Positions 27,140 through 35,942 of a stretch of DNA of 64,000 bases are shown piece after piece. The notes below the pieces were generated by a model. The model saw only the letters and a program-made list of their open reading frames with translations. It did not search any database and was not told where the DNA came from. The translations under genes were made by a program, and so were the position numbers. Source of the stretch: Fictibacillus sp. b24. Lineage in GTDB: Bacteria > Bacillota > Bacilli > Bacillales > Fictibacillaceae. The stretch's first letter is position 1, and each line of letters begins with the position of its first letter. The stretch is from positions 992,001-1,056,000 of the forward strand of contig NZ_JAUCES010000005.1 in assembly GCF_030348825.1 (NCBI RefSeq). The letters are read 5' to 3'.

Positions 27140-27297
27140 AACTATCAAGGCTCCTTTCTTAAAAAGAACTTACTCTTAGTATACGGGATATGGAATAAAA
27201 AATCCATGAGCAAGCATCATGATATTTGTGCCTTTTTCTTTTATACAAAATAAGGTATGATGAAAGCAAATAAGCGCATACATTGAGGTGATTCTTC

Positions 27298-27621
27298 ATG
27301 AGTAACTCACTTATAATTAAAGTATATGGCGCAGAACAGAAATGTGCCAGCTGTGTTCATCTTCCATCAGCTAAAGAAACGGCTGAATGGCTAGAAGCGG
27401 CAATCTCAAGAAAGTTTCAGAACTTACTGTTTACGGTTCTTTATATTGATATGGAGAAGCCTGAAAACGAGATCGATCAGGCATTTTCAGAAAGAATATA
27501 TGAAGAAGACCTGTTTTATCCTGTTGTTGTGATTGACGGAGAAGTGGTTGCTGAAGGAAATCCCAATCTAAAGACGATCTATAGCATAATTGAACAAAAC
27601 GGTTACGGCGCTGTAAGTTAA
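27298..27621 (+). CDS. yuzD: YuzD-family thioredoxin-like protein (DUF1462)
   Basis: 107 residues. A YuzD-family protein: IKVYGAEQKCASCVHLPSAKETAEWLEAA shows a CxxC (CASC) at the place of a thioredoxin active site, followed by VLYIDMEKPE and FYPVVVIDGEVVAEGNP, a thioredoxin-like C-terminal strand. Role unknown; a redox or metal-handling partner of the neighbouring Nfu protein is a guess based on position. Confidence 0.85.
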   Translation: MSNSLIIKVYGAEQKCASCVHLPSAKETAEWLEAAISRKFQNLLFTVLYIDMEKPENEIDQAFSERIYEEDLFYPVVVIDGEVVAEGNPNLKTIYSIIEQNGYGAVS

Positions 27622-27709
27622 GCGCCTATTTTTTCTATATTGGGTTTGTACACATGCTTTGCCTTCCTTAAGAGAATATGATGTATGGAAAAAAAGGAGG
27701 CAAATCGTA

Positions 27710-28018
27710 TTGTTAAACCCTTTAAAAGGTAAAAGTCATAAAGATGAGTCATCCACATTTGCAGGTCACCATCACCATCATTATCATGATCTTTGTCTCA
27801 AGTATATGGGTCAGAACGTCACGATCGAAATGAATGATGGAAATGTATATCATGGTCAGCTGCACAGCTTCGATCAGGATAACATGTATATGGTTATGCC
27901 AGGTGAGACGGCAGAGCGAAATAGCCGTATTATTTTTGTTGGGCCGTTTTTTCCTGGTTTCGGAGTTTTCGGTTTTCCTTTCTACCGAATTCGTCGATTC
28001 CGCCCATATTGGTGGTAA
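27710..28018 (+). CDS. Small histidine-rich LSm/SH3-like protein, unrecognised
   Basis: 102 residues from TTG 27710 after AAAAAGGAGGCAAATCGTA, better supported than the upstream ATG. Residues ~20-27 are a run of histidines (GHHHHHYH), followed by LKYMGQNVTIEMNDGNVYHG and FDQDNMYMVMP, which read like a small SH3/Sm-type beta barrel as in some spore coat proteins. The C-terminus is aromatic and basic (GFPFYRIRRFRPYWW). The His run could bind metal. Similar Bacillaceae proteins exist near yuzD in my memory, without assigned function. Confidence 0.75.
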   Translation: MLNPLKGKSHKDESSTFAGHHHHHYHDLCLKYMGQNVTIEMNDGNVYHGQLHSFDQDNMYMVMPGETAERNSRIIFVGPFFPGFGVFGFPFYRIRRFRPYWW

Positions 28019-28022
28019 AAAC

Positions 28023-28058
28023 AAGAAAGGGCCCATGCTGTTTGCATGGGCCTTTTCT
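28023..28058. terminator. Bidirectional terminator
   Basis: AAAGGGCCCATGC / GCATGGGCCTTTT around TGTTT between convergent genes. Confidence 0.92.
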
Positions 28059-29122
28059 TATACTTGATATTTATACAACCAGAGGATTCCTGATTTTAAT
28101 AAACGAGGTACTCGTCCGATAAGAGCTGTGCTTCCCATCGTACCGAAACCACTCTTCTTACCAAGTGATCCCATAACACCTTTTAATTTAATCTCGTTCA
28201 TCTCTGGCAGTGGCTGTTCGTTCCAACGGGCTAATAGAACTTGTGAGATTTGCTCAGCTTGTTCCTCTGCGAGCTGTGCGCTAGGTGCGTAAGGAAGACT
28301 TGCGCAATCTCCTACTACATAGACATGTTCGTCAGAAGGAAGGTGATGATGCTCACTTAGAACCACTCGTCCTTGACTATCTTTTTCAACATCCAAATCA
28401 CGTACGATCCGGCTAGGCTGAATACCCGCAGTCCAAACGATAGCATCGCATTCAACTTTCTCATCGTGATTATACAATGCGCCTTGTTCTACTTTTGTAA
28501 CATTAGAGTTGTTAATGACTTCAACCCCATGTTCAACGAACCAATTTTGTACATAATTGCTTAATCTCTTCTTATACGCAGATAGTATCATGTCACCACG
28601 ATCGAAAAGCTTAATCGTCAGATCCGGGCGGCTTTCACGAAGCTCGGATGCAAGTTCAACACCTGAAAGGCCTGCACCAACAACGGCAACAACCGCGTTT
28701 GCATGCAAGTTGTTCAGTACTTGATAAGTATGACGCGATTTATCGATTGTCTGAATGCTTAGTGTATATTGGTCTGCACCTGGAACATTATGATACTTGT
28801 CCTCACAGCCAAGGCCAATTACTAAATCATCATACGAAACCGCATCTTGATCTTTTAACAGTACTTTCTTTTCTTTAACATCAATTTCTGTAACTTCACC
28901 GTATTTAATGTTTAAGCGTGGGTGATCAGGGAACGTTACGCGAACATGATGATCTGAAATGGTTCCTGCAGCCAGCGCATAATATTCGGTTTTCAAACAA
29001 TGATAAGGTACACGGTCAATAAGCGTAAGCTGAATATCTTCAGGGAGGTCTGAGGAATTAAGAAGTCTCTTCAAAACACGCATATTTCCATATCCTCCGC
29101 CAAGTAAAACGAGGTGTTTCAT
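28058..29122 (-). CDS. yutJ: NADH dehydrogenase-like FAD protein YutJ
   Basis: 354 residues. Type-2 NADH dehydrogenase-like flavoprotein: N-terminal FAD loop LVLLGGGYGNMRVL, NAD loop VAVVGAGLSGVELASEL, a WTAGIQPSRIV segment and VYVVGDCAS at the FAD. The C-terminal region (KSGILWLYKYQV) is short and hydrophobic, allowing membrane attachment. Paralogue of YumB at 37.8 kb. Whether it reduces quinone is not shown; B. subtilis YutJ is uncharacterised. Confidence 0.87.
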   Translation of the reverse strand: MKHLVLLGGGYGNMRVLKRLLNSSDLPEDIQLTLIDRVPYHCLKTEYYALAAGTISDHHVRVTFPDHPRLNIKYGEVTEIDVKEKKVLLKDQDAVSYDDLVIGLGCEDKYHNVPGADQYTLSIQTIDKSRHTYQVLNNLHANAVVAVVGAGLSGVELASELRESRPDLTIKLFDRGDMILSAYKKRLSNYVQNWFVEHGVEVINNSNVTKVEQGALYNHDEKVECDAIVWTAGIQPSRIVRDLDVEKDSQGRVVLSEHHHLPSDEHVYVVGDCASLPYAPSAQLAEEQAEQISQVLLARWNEQPLPEMNEIKLKGVMGSLGKKSGFGTMGSTALIGRVPRLLKSGILWLYKYQV

Positions 29123-29359
29123 TTGTCATTTCCCCTTTTCTATCAAGACAATTCGTATCTGTTTTTGTATTGCTTTATATAAGTAAATATCCGTAACTTG
29201 AAATAAGTAAACGATTTCACGTTTTTGACATGTTTAAGTATAGCACTTTGCAACAAATTCACAACTCTTTTATGGAAAAAACACAGGAAGAATGAGTGTT
29301 TACATTGACTAGCTCACAAGAAAGAGTTAGGATGAATTCATCAAGAGGTGAAAGAATAA

Positions 29360-29596
29360 ATGAGACCGATTATAGAGTTTTGTGTAAGTAATTTAGCAAG
29401 CGGTGCACAAAAAGCGCTCGAAGAACTCGAGAAAGACTATGATCTTGATGTAATTGAGTATGGATGTCTAGGCTACTGCGGACACTGTGCCAAATCGCTT
29501 TTTGCTCTCGTGAACGGAGATATCGTGCACGGAGAAACATCAGATGAACTTGTTAAAAACATCTACAATCATATAGAAGAAAATGAAATGTTCTAA
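29360..29596 (+). CDS. yuzB: YuzB family protein (DUF1450)
   Basis: 78 residues, ATG after AAGAGGTGAAAGAATAA. Matches Yuz[18 protein letters not shown], then [21 protein letters not shown], with three close cysteines (CLGYCGHC) suggesting a thioredoxin-like [2Fe-2S] or zinc site as in DUF1450 proteins. Function unknown. Own terminator follows. Confidence 0.9.
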   Translation: MRPIIEFCVSNLASGAQKALEELEKDYDLDVIEYGCLGYCGHCAKSLFALVNGDIVHGETSDELVKNIYNHIEENEMF

Positions 29597-29638
29597 AAGG
29601 CAGCTTCTCCTAAAAAAGAGATAGCTGTCTTTTTATTT
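29597..29638 (+). terminator. yuzB intrinsic terminator
   Basis: AAAGGCAGCT / AGCTGTCTTT stem then TTTATTT. Confidence 0.82.
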
Positions 29639-29730
29639 GGATAAGGAACGTTTCATTGGGAAAAATATCTAGCATGAAATTTATTAAAAAACGATTGCAT
29701 TTTTGTCGAAATTTGTTACATTAGAAAAGG

Positions 29731-29782
29731 GTCAGTCATTTGATGTCTGACAACTAACGTGTAAAAAAAGAAAGCGTTTTCT
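29731..29782 (+). promoter_or_regulatory. Palindromic operator and cre-like site before yutK
   Basis: GTCAG(11)CTGAC inverted repeat at 29731-29751 and AGAAAGCGTTTTCT at 29769-29782, which fits the catabolite-response consensus TGWAANCGNTNWCA at 12 of 14 places. Both lie within 80 bases of the nucleoside transporter start, suggesting a specific repressor plus CcpA control. Confidence 0.55.
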
Positions 29783-29807
29783 TCTAAATTACAAAAGGGG
29801 TGTAATT

Positions 29808-31022
29808 ATGCAAATTTTATGGGGATTAGGCGGTATGCTGGTTCTTCTTGTAATCGCATTCTTGCTTTCTCAAAATAAGAAAGCGATTAACTGGCGAACA
29901 GTACTAGGCGCTCTTGCGATTCAAGTTGCCTTCGCATTAATCGTATTAAAATGGGATGCAGGTAAGAAAGCTTTGCAAGGTGTTTCTGAAAAAGTTTCTA
30001 ACGTTGTTGCTTATGCGAACGAAGGAATTACTTTCTTGTTTGGAAGTATGATTCCAGCAGAAGGAAAAGGATTTATTTTTGCATTTCAAGTTTTAACAGT
30101 AATCATTTTCTTTTCTTCTTTAATCTCAGTTCTTTACTATCTAGGTATCATGCAATGGGTTGTAAGAATTTTGGGTGGAGCTCTATCCAAGCTATTAAAA
30201 ACAAGTAAAGCTGAATCTATGAGTGCTACAGCAAACATTTTCTTAGGTCAAACTGAAGCACCTCTTGTAATTCGTCCATATATGAATCGTTTAACACAAT
30301 CAGAGCTTTTCGCAGTAATGGTCGGTGGACTTGCATCGGTAGCAGGTTCTGTACTAATTGGTTACTACCTATTAGGTGTACCTTTAGAGTACTTGATCGC
30401 AGCTAGCTTTATGTGTGCTCCTGCAGGACTTGCGATTGCGAAAATCATTGTTCCTGAAACAGAAGAGCCTGAAACAATGGGTGAGATCAAATTAGAGCGT
30501 GACAAAGATACAGTAAACGTAATCGACGCTGCAGCAAAAGGTGCTGGAGATGGACTTCAAATTGCACTAAACGTAGGGGCAATGCTACTTGCTTTCATCG
30601 CACTTATCGCACTAGTTAACGGTATCCTTGGCGGTATCGGTGGCTGGTTTGGCTATGAGATCACACTTCAGCAAATCTTGGGCTATCTATTTGCTCCAAT
30701 TGCATTCGTAATTGGTGTACCTTGGGAAGAAGCAGTTAAAGCCGGTACTTTTATCGGTCAAAAAATTGTATTGAATGAGTTTGTTGCTTATTCTTCATTT
30801 GCACCTCAAATTCCTGACTTAATGCCAAAAACGGTAGCGGTTGTAAGTTTCGCACTTTGTGGTTTCGCGAACCTTTCTTCGATCGCAATCCTTTTAGGTG
30901 GTCTTGGAGCTATGGCGCCAAGCCGTCGTCCAGACATCGCAAGACTTGGAATGCGTGCTGTTATCGCAGCTACAATTGCTAACTTACTAAGCGGTGCGAT
31001 CGCAGGTATGTTTATTCTTTAA
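29808..31022 (+). CDS. yutK: NupC-family nucleoside transporter YutK
   Basis: 404 residues. Concentrative nucleoside transporter: about 8-10 membrane segments, signature [15 protein letters not shown] (substrate site), [17 protein letters not shown] and the C-terminal [20 protein letters not shown]. Imports nucleosides with H+ or Na+. Ribosome binding site AAAAGGGGTGTAATT. Single-gene transcript with a strong terminator. Order yuzB-yutK as in B. subtilis. Confidence 0.93.
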   Translation: MQILWGLGGMLVLLVIAFLLSQNKKAINWRTVLGALAIQVAFALIVLKWDAGKKALQGVSEKVSNVVAYANEGITFLFGSMIPAEGKGFIFAFQVLTVIIFFSSLISVLYYLGIMQWVVRILGGALSKLLKTSKAESMSATANIFLGQTEAPLVIRPYMNRLTQSELFAVMVGGLASVAGSVLIGYYLLGVPLEYLIAASFMCAPAGLAIAKIIVPETEEPETMGEIKLERDKDTVNVIDAAAKGAGDGLQIALNVGAMLLAFIALIALVNGILGGIGGWFGYEITLQQILGYLFAPIAFVIGVPWEEAVKAGTFIGQKIVLNEFVAYSSFAPQIPDLMPKTVAVVSFALCGFANLSSIAILLGGLGAMAPSRRPDIARLGMRAVIAATIANLLSGAIAGMFIL

Positions 31023-31036
31023 TAATGGTTTTGATA

Positions 31037-31068
31037 AGATGCTCAAGCGCAGGCTTGGGCATCTTTTT
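31037..31068 (+). terminator. yutK intrinsic terminator
   Basis: AGATGCTCAAGC / GCTTGGGCATCT stem followed by TTTTTG. Confidence 0.9.
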
Positions 31069-31155
31069 GTTGCGTGTTTACTAAAAAATGCGCAAAAGTG
31101 AGACTGTATTGCCTTTTTGTCTGGTGATTAGAGCAATCGAATTAGTCGTGTAGTG

Positions 31156-31255
31156 ATAATCCCGCGAGAATCAGAAATAATCCCGCGAGAATTAAAAGTT
31201 ATCCCGCGAGTTTAACCCATAATCCCGCGAGATTTCATGATATTTCCGCGAATCG
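31156..31255. repeat. Helically phased array, 21-bp period (5 units)
   Basis: Motif ATAATCCCGCGAGAAT and variants start at 31156, 31177, 31198, 31219 and 31240: exactly 21 bp apart each time, although the bases between cores differ. Lies in the 270-base convergent gap between the yutK and ribU terminators. The rest of that gap shows nothing recognisable. Confidence 0.88.
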
Positions 31256-31294
31256 ACTCAATTTCGTATTTCTGAAGCTCGAACGAACACTAAA

Positions 31295-31327
31295 AAAACC
31301 GCAACGGGAATCTCCCGCTGCGGTTTA
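31295..31327. terminator. ribU terminator (bidirectional)
   Basis: AAACCGCAACGGGA / TCCCGCTGCGGTTT with loop ATC, A tract on the left for the minus strand and ATTT on the right. Confidence 0.88.
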
Positions 31328-31337
31328 TTTCATCTAT

Positions 31338-31916
31338 TTAAGCCTGCTGAGCAATCTGTTTCATTACCCATGGCTGCATTCGATTATATAGTGCTAAGAA
31401 CAGCAAAGTAATAATCGTTCCTTTTATTAAGTTAAATGGTGTAATCCCTTTTAGAATAAGATCCATCATCATTTGGCTAGACATAGGGTCAGCACCTAGG
31501 AACCATGTATATGCTGGCAAGATGATCAGATAGTTCAGTAATCCCATCATAAAAGTCATCAAAACTGTTCCTAGAATTAAGCCAGTTGAAAGACGTTTAA
31601 CCGTATGCTTTTTGCGGAATAGGTAGGATACTGGAAGAATGAAAAGGATCCCGGCGACAAAGTTTGCTAATTGACCAACGGGTACACCTGTAAAACTTCC
31701 AACAATTCCGTAATGAAGTACATTTTTAATTGCTTCAACCATTATTCCTGCTGCTGGTCCGAATATGATGGCAGCTAGCAGTGCAGGCACCTCACTAAAA
31801 TCAATTTTTAGAAATGGAGGCAGCCCTGGAAACGGAAAGTCGAGCATCATCAGTACATATGCAATCGTACTGAGCATCGATACCGCTACCATTTGTTTGA
31901 TTTTTCCCTTTTGCAT
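31338..31916 (-). CDS. ribU: Riboflavin ECF transporter S component RibU
   Basis: 192 residues, six hydrophobic segments. S component of an energy-coupling factor transporter: binds riboflavin and works with EcfA-EcfA'-EcfT encoded elsewhere. Family features are MVAVSMLSTIAYVLMML near the start and FLKIDFSEVPALLAA, then GFFIGP-like IIFGPAAGIMVEAIKNVLHY. ATG 31916 follows AAGAGGAGAGATTTCA and is preferred to 31946. Preceded by an FMN riboswitch and terminator, so expressed when FMN is scarce. Confidence 0.95.
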   Translation of the reverse strand: MQKGKIKQMVAVSMLSTIAYVLMMLDFPFPGLPPFLKIDFSEVPALLAAIIFGPAAGIMVEAIKNVLHYGIVGSFTGVPVGQLANFVAGILFILPVSYLFRKKHTVKRLSTGLILGTVLMTFMMGLLNYLIILPAYTWFLGADPMSSQMMMDLILKGITPFNLIKGTIITLLFLALYNRMQPWVMKQIAQQA

Positions 31917-31982
31917 TGAAATCTCTCCTCTTTTGTGTTGCGCCATCTCATGATTTCGAATGCAGCACAGCCTGTTTCATAC

Positions 31983-32016
31983 AAAAAAACCTTAGTCAAA
32001 AAGAACGGACTAAGGG
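31983..32016 (-). terminator. FMN-riboswitch terminator
   Basis: Minus strand CCTTAGTCC / GACTAAGG stem followed by TTTTTTT, between the aptamer and ribU. Confidence 0.85.
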
Positions 32017-32111
32017 AGGTTGTCTGATAAACAGCATGTAGAAGAAGCATTTACATAAATGGTAAAATGCGCACTTAAACAAAGGCTCATTTAAATGAAC
32101 CGCTGTACCAA

Positions 32112-32288
32112 CATCTTCTCCCATCCAGACTATACTGTCGGCTCTGGAGTTACACCAGATCAGCAAAATGGTGACATCGAAGTCTTTAGCCAAAACAGTT
32201 GTTTCGGCATTTCCAAATCGCTCACGGGCTGATGAAGAGGGAATCTTCAATTACCGCCGGTCGGGAATTTCACCCTGCCCCGAAGATG
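32112..32288 (-). ncRNA. FMN riboswitch (RFN element)
   Basis: Minus strand shows the conserved blocks ATCTTCGGGGCAGGGTGAAA, TTCCCGACCGGCGGTAAT, AGCCCGTGAGC, GATCTGGTGTAACTCCAGAG, CCGACAGTATAGTCTGGATG and the closing GGGAGAAGAT, which pairs with ATCTTC to form P1. Directs FMN-dependent termination before ribU. Confidence 0.97.
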
Positions 32289-32390
32289 GATCGCTATTGT
32301 ATTTTGTTACATCACCTATTATACTTTAAAAAATGTAAGTTGTGAACGAATATGCTACAACCATACCTTCCAAATAGAGGATGAACTCAC

Positions 32391-32633
32391 ATGAAATTAA
32401 CCTTTGAATATACATGGCCGTATGAAAGAATGATGAATGATATCTATATTTCGGAGTGTCCGTTCTGTAAACAAGATAATGTGTTAACTTCTTTTAAAGA
32501 GGATCAGATGAATCTTGCAAAAGAAGCGATTAAACAGATTTTAATCATGCCGTGCTGTCATGGCAAGATAACTATTCTAAATGCGGATGACGATTATTTT
32601 TATACAGATGAAAAATTAAGAGGGCAATCTTAA
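32391..32633 (+). CDS. Small Cys-containing protein upstream of dapF, unrecognised
   Basis: 80 residues, ATG after AGAGGATGAACTCAC. Contains CPFCKQDN and a later MPCCHGKI, four cysteines arranged like a zinc ribbon (CxxC...CC). No membrane segment. 18 bases separate it from dapF, so the two are probably co-transcribed. Similar short proteins occur in Bacillaceae but I cannot name a family. Confidence 0.72.
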   Translation: MKLTFEYTWPYERMMNDIYISECPFCKQDNVLTSFKEDQMNLAKEAIKQILIMPCCHGKITILNADDDYFYTDEKLRGQS

Positions 32634-32651
32634 GGAGCAGGGTTATAGATT

Positions 32652-33515
32652 ATGGATACTTTGAAATTCACGAAGATGCATGGACTAGGCAATAATTATA
32701 TTTACGTCAATATGTTTGAAGAAACAATCGCTGAAGCTGACATGCCTCAACTAGCAGTAGCTGTTTCAAATCCCTACACTGGAATTGGGTCAGACGGTAT
32801 GATCTTAATCTGTCCAAGTGATTTGGCACCCGTTAAGATGCGGATTTTTAACAACGATGGATCGGAAGCTAAGAACTGTGGCAATGGACTTCGCTGCGTA
32901 GCTAAATATGCGTACGAACACGCACTAGTGAAAGAAACAGAATTTCAGATTGAAACTCTTGGCGGATTAGTAACTGCAAAAGTAACACCAGATCACAACA
33001 ATAAAGTATCGTTCGTTACCGTTAATATGGGGAAGCCGATCCTACAACCCCGACAAATTCCATTGAATGGCTTTAACAATCTTGATCAAGTAATAAATGA
33101 GGCTGTATCTTTTAATGGAACCTCTTTAAATATGACTGCAGTATCAATGGGAAATCCGCATGCTGTGTTCTTTGTGGACAACATTCAGAAAGCACCATTG
33201 CATTCACTTGGACCAATAATTGAAAAAGACCCAATGTTTCCGGATTGGGTGAACGCAGAGTTTGTTGAGGTGGTATCAAAAAGTGAAATGCACTTTAGAG
33301 TTTGGGAAAGAGGTTCGGGTATTACTCAAGCTTGTGGTACTGGGGCATGTGCAGCAGCTGTTGCAGCAGTCCTAAATGAAAAAGCAGAAAGAAATACGGA
33401 TATTACCGTTCATTTAGCAGGTGGAGATCTTATAATAAATTGGCAAGATAACGGTGATGTGCTTATGAGTGGTCCAGCAGAAGTAATCTGTACAGGTGAA
33501 TATCATATAAAATAA
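32652..33515 (+). CDS. dapF: Diaminopimelate epimerase
   Basis: 287 residues. Converts LL- to meso-diaminopimelate for cell wall and lysine. [14 protein letters not shown] start, first catalytic cysteine in [16 protein letters not shown] and second in [27 protein letters not shown] also conserved. Corresponds to yutL of B. subtilis. The LysW-like gene at 1.6 kb touches the same amino acid but is not linked to it. Confidence 0.96.
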   Translation: MDTLKFTKMHGLGNNYIYVNMFEETIAEADMPQLAVAVSNPYTGIGSDGMILICPSDLAPVKMRIFNNDGSEAKNCGNGLRCVAKYAYEHALVKETEFQIETLGGLVTAKVTPDHNNKVSFVTVNMGKPILQPRQIPLNGFNNLDQVINEAVSFNGTSLNMTAVSMGNPHAVFFVDNIQKAPLHSLGPIIEKDPMFPDWVNAEFVEVVSKSEMHFRVWERGSGITQACGTGACAAAVAAVLNEKAERNTDITVHLAGGDLIINWQDNGDVLMSGPAEVICTGEYHIK

Positions 33516-33517
33516 AC

Positions 33518-33547
33518 AAAAGTGCAGGCTTCGATGCCTGCACTTTA
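33518..33547. terminator. Bidirectional terminator between dapF and mqnE
   Basis: AAAGTGCAGG / CCTGCACTTT around CTTCGATG. Confidence 0.9.
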
Positions 33548-33550
33548 CTT

Positions 33551-34648
33551 TTAGTATTTTTGAATAATGTTATAAAACGTATCGCGTTCAACGGGAACTT
33601 TGTTTGCCGTTTTGATTAAGTGGACAAGTTCCTTTCGAGTGATACCTGATGATGTTAGTGCACCAACTGCGTGTGAGATGCGCTCTTCAATTAATGTTCC
33701 GTGAATATCACTAGATCCAAATGTTAATGCCATCTGAGTAAGCTGAACACCTATGTTAATCCAGTAGGCTTTCACGTGATCAAAGTTATCAAGCATCAAA
33801 CGGCTGATCGCGATTGTTCTCATATCGTCAAATGCAGAAGTTCTTCTCATCAGCCCCATTGATTGGGTACGCGGCTGCATAGCAAGTGGAATGAATACCA
33901 TGAAGCCATTCGTAGCATCCTGCAGCTGACGGAGGCGATCCATATGAATCAAACGTTCTTCTTTCGTTTCAATCGATCCATATAACATCGTTGCATGAGT
34001 TTTTAATCCTAATCCGTGGGCAATTTCGTGTGCCTCTAACCACTGATCGGTTGAAGCTTTATCAGGACTCATCTTCAAGCGATAGCGTTCTGTAAGAATT
34101 TCGGCACCGCCGCCTGGCATCGTATCCAAGCCTGCTTTAATCAACTCTTCTAAAACTTCTTTCATCGAAAGTCCAGAAATTCTGGAGAAGAACTCGATCT
34201 CAGCCCCTGTATAAGCTTTAATCGTAACTTGTGGATAGTGCTTTTTCAACGTACGGATCGTATCTAAATAATAATCAAACGGTACTTCATGATTGTGGCC
34301 GCCTACAATATGAAACTCACGAATGTTATCGTTCCAGCGTTTTTGTACATAATCTAAAAGCTGCTCATCGTTCATGGTATATGCGCCTTCTTCACCAGGC
34401 TTGCGCTTAAAACCACAGAAGCTGCATGTCGCTTCACATACGTTTGTCGGATTGATATACAGATTTTCAATGAAATAAACGTGGTCCCCATTCTTGCGGG
34501 TATTCACTTCATTCGCTAACGATGCAACGCTCAAAAGATCATTCGTTTCATATAAGTATAAACCGTCTTCAATTGACAGACGCTCGCCATGAGTTACTTT
34601 TTCAGCAATTGCAGCCATGCGTGTATCAAGAGTCAATATATTTGCCAT
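33551..34648 (-). CDS. mqnE: Aminofutalosine synthase (futalosine menaquinone pathway)
   Basis: 365 residues. Radical-SAM enzyme joining SAM-derived 5'-deoxyadenosyl with 3-(1-carboxyvinyl)oxybenzoate to aminofutalosine, the second step of the alternative menaquinone pathway. Cluster motif CEATCSFCGF (CxxxCxxC), then EFHIVGGHNH, PGGGAEIL and TFGSSDIHGTL, all shared by MqnE/MqnC proteins; GGHNHEVPF and length favour MqnE. ATG 34648 follows TTAGGGGGATAAAAA. No other mqn genes nearby. Most model Bacillus use the MenFDHCEBA route, so this gene tells of a futalosine-using lineage. Confidence 0.87.
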   Translation of the reverse strand: MANILTLDTRMAAIAEKVTHGERLSIEDGLYLYETNDLLSVASLANEVNTRKNGDHVYFIENLYINPTNVCEATCSFCGFKRKPGEEGAYTMNDEQLLDYVQKRWNDNIREFHIVGGHNHEVPFDYYLDTIRTLKKHYPQVTIKAYTGAEIEFFSRISGLSMKEVLEELIKAGLDTMPGGGAEILTERYRLKMSPDKASTDQWLEAHEIAHGLGLKTHATMLYGSIETKEERLIHMDRLRQLQDATNGFMVFIPLAMQPRTQSMGLMRRTSAFDDMRTIAISRLMLDNFDHVKAYWINIGVQLTQMALTFGSSDIHGTLIEERISHAVGALTSSGITRKELVHLIKTANKVPVERDTFYNIIQKY

Positions 34649-34893
34649 TTTTTATCCCCCTAAATTTTCTAATGAAATGTTCGGATGATGTAAACATTTT
34701 TTAAAGAAAAGAGTATAAATCGACACTCTCTCTTTACCAATTTTATACGAATACCTATGTATTATCAGAATTAAATACATGTGCTTTAAGTGCATTATCA
34801 TTATAATCCTAATCAAACATTCCGACAAGGGAAGCCGCTTTTGGTAAATTCTTTGAAATTTGAAAAATATAGTTTTTTTTATTAAAGTGATGA

Positions 34894-34922
34894 TTGTCTA
34901 ATAATTGAAGAAAATGTAAAAT
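34894..34922 (+). promoter_or_regulatory. Sigma-A-like promoter of the Spo0E-like gene
   Basis: TTGTCT (34894-34899), 17 bases, TAAAAT (34917-34922). Transcription would begin near 34929, which leaves no ribosome binding room for ATG 34936 and favours ATG 34966. The preceding 245 bases back to mqnE hold nothing else I recognise. Confidence 0.55.
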
Positions 34923-34965
34923 AAAAGGAAGGCGTATGTTTAAAACGAAGAGTGGAGTGACGAAA

Positions 34966-35145
34966 ATGAAAGCCACATCAGCAACCGCTAGATTAGAAAA
35001 AATTGAACAATTAGAAACTCTGCGAAATAAAATGATACAGACCGCAAATGCATTAGGAATACATCATCCAATGGTTTTAAATTATAGTAGAAAAATTGAC
35101 GAGACACATAATAAAATTATGGAGATGCAGCAAAAAGGCAATTGA
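34966..35145 (+). CDS. Spo0E-like sporulation regulatory protein
   Basis: 59 residues. Spo0E-family aspartyl-phosphate phosphatases are two-helix proteins that remove phosphate from Spo0A~P and delay sporulation. The pattern IEQLETLRNKMIQTANALGI then HPMVLNYSRKIDETHNKIM fits the family; the signature SQELD is here S-R-K-I-D, keeping the Ser and the essential Asp. ATG 34966 after GTGGAGTGACGAAA is chosen from promoter and ribosome-site spacing. Target response regulator unproven. Confidence 0.78.
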   Translation: MKATSATARLEKIEQLETLRNKMIQTANALGIHHPMVLNYSRKIDETHNKIMEMQQKGN

Positions 35146-35224
35146 CCGAAAGCCGATTTCTTGAGAGAGGCTTTCGCAGCCGTTATACTATACCTATAGA
35201 TCCTTATTAAAGGAGTGAAAAATA

Positions 35225-35581
35225 ATGATCGTTGAGATAACAGAGAGTGCGGCAAGCAGAATTAAAGAAATGCTAGCTGACGAAGAGGACAAAAATCAAT
35301 TTCTGCGGGTAGCTGTAAAAGGCGGAGGATGTACAGGTCTATCTTATGGAATGGGCTTTGATAGTGATAAGAGTGACTCCGATCACGAAGAGAATATTGA
35401 AGGAATACAAGTCGTTGTAGATGAAGAAAGTGCTAAAGTTTTAAAAGGAACGGTTATAGACTTTAAGCAAAACATGATGGGCGGAGGATTTACGATTACA
35501 AATCCGAATGCCATCGCATCGTGCGGCTGTGGATCTTCATTTAAAACAGCAACAAATGCTGGAACACCTGAAGAATGCTAA
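35225..35581 (+). CDS. yutM: HesB/IscA (A-type) Fe-S carrier YutM
   Basis: 118 residues. A-type iron-sulfur cluster carrier: the three cluster cysteines appear as GGGCTGLSY and the C-terminal SCGCGSSF (CxC). N-terminal MIVEITESAASRIKEML typical. Accepts and passes [Fe-S] clusters, complementing the Nfu-type YutI. Ribosome binding site AAAGGAGTGAAAAATA. Own terminator. Confidence 0.94.
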   Translation: MIVEITESAASRIKEMLADEEDKNQFLRVAVKGGGCTGLSYGMGFDSDKSDSDHEENIEGIQVVVDEESAKVLKGTVIDFKQNMMGGGFTITNPNAIASCGCGSSFKTATNAGTPEEC

Positions 35582-35596
35582 TAGCAGAATATGTTA

Positions 35597-35633
35597 AAAG
35601 CTCTTGCCCCATTTTTGGAGGCAAGAGCTTTTT
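35597..35633 (+). terminator. yutM intrinsic terminator
   Basis: AAAGCTCTTGCC / GGCAAGAGCTTT followed by TTATGTG. Confidence 0.88.
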
Positions 35634-35639
35634 ATGTGT

Positions 35640-35801
35640 TTAAAATTTATTAAAGATGAAAAGTACTCCGATGATATCTGACAAAATAGAAGCACCGATA
35701 AGTATGAATTTCTTTTGCTTGTTTTGCACTTTTATACCAAGCGGCATTAAAAAAGTGCCAAGTATGAAGAAAATAATGCCCAAAATCAAGTTGAACTCCA
35801 T
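35640..35801 (-). CDS. Small two-helix membrane protein
   Basis: 53 residues, read directly from the minus strand, ATG at 35801 after AAGGAGATTGAACAAAA. Two hydrophobic helices (LILGIIFFILGTFLMPLGI and FILIGASILSDIIGVLFIF) joined by a basic loop KVQNKQKK. I do not recognise a named family. Convergent with yutM. Confidence 0.72.
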   Translation of the reverse strand: MEFNLILGIIFFILGTFLMPLGIKVQNKQKKFILIGASILSDIIGVLFIFNKF

Positions 35802-35831
35802 TTTTGTTCAATCTCCTTATTTAAAAAAGGG

Positions 35832-35864
35832 TAAAAGAAAACCCGGCGCGCCAACACCGGGTAA
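35832..35864 (-). terminator. Terminator downstream of the 57-residue gene
   Basis: Minus strand ACCCGG / CCGGGT stem with GGCGCGCC in the loop side, followed by TTTTCTTTTA. Confidence 0.7.
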
Positions 35865-35942
35865 GATTGCTATTAAGTCAGCGGCACTTGTCCGCCTCAC
35901 AAATAATAATAACAAAGACAGTGCGCACTTTCCACAAGCAAT

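Noticed and set aside
27659-27709. Upstream ATG start giving a longer form of the His-run protein
   Set aside because: No ribosome binding site before it; the strong AAAAAGGAGG site directs TTG 27710.
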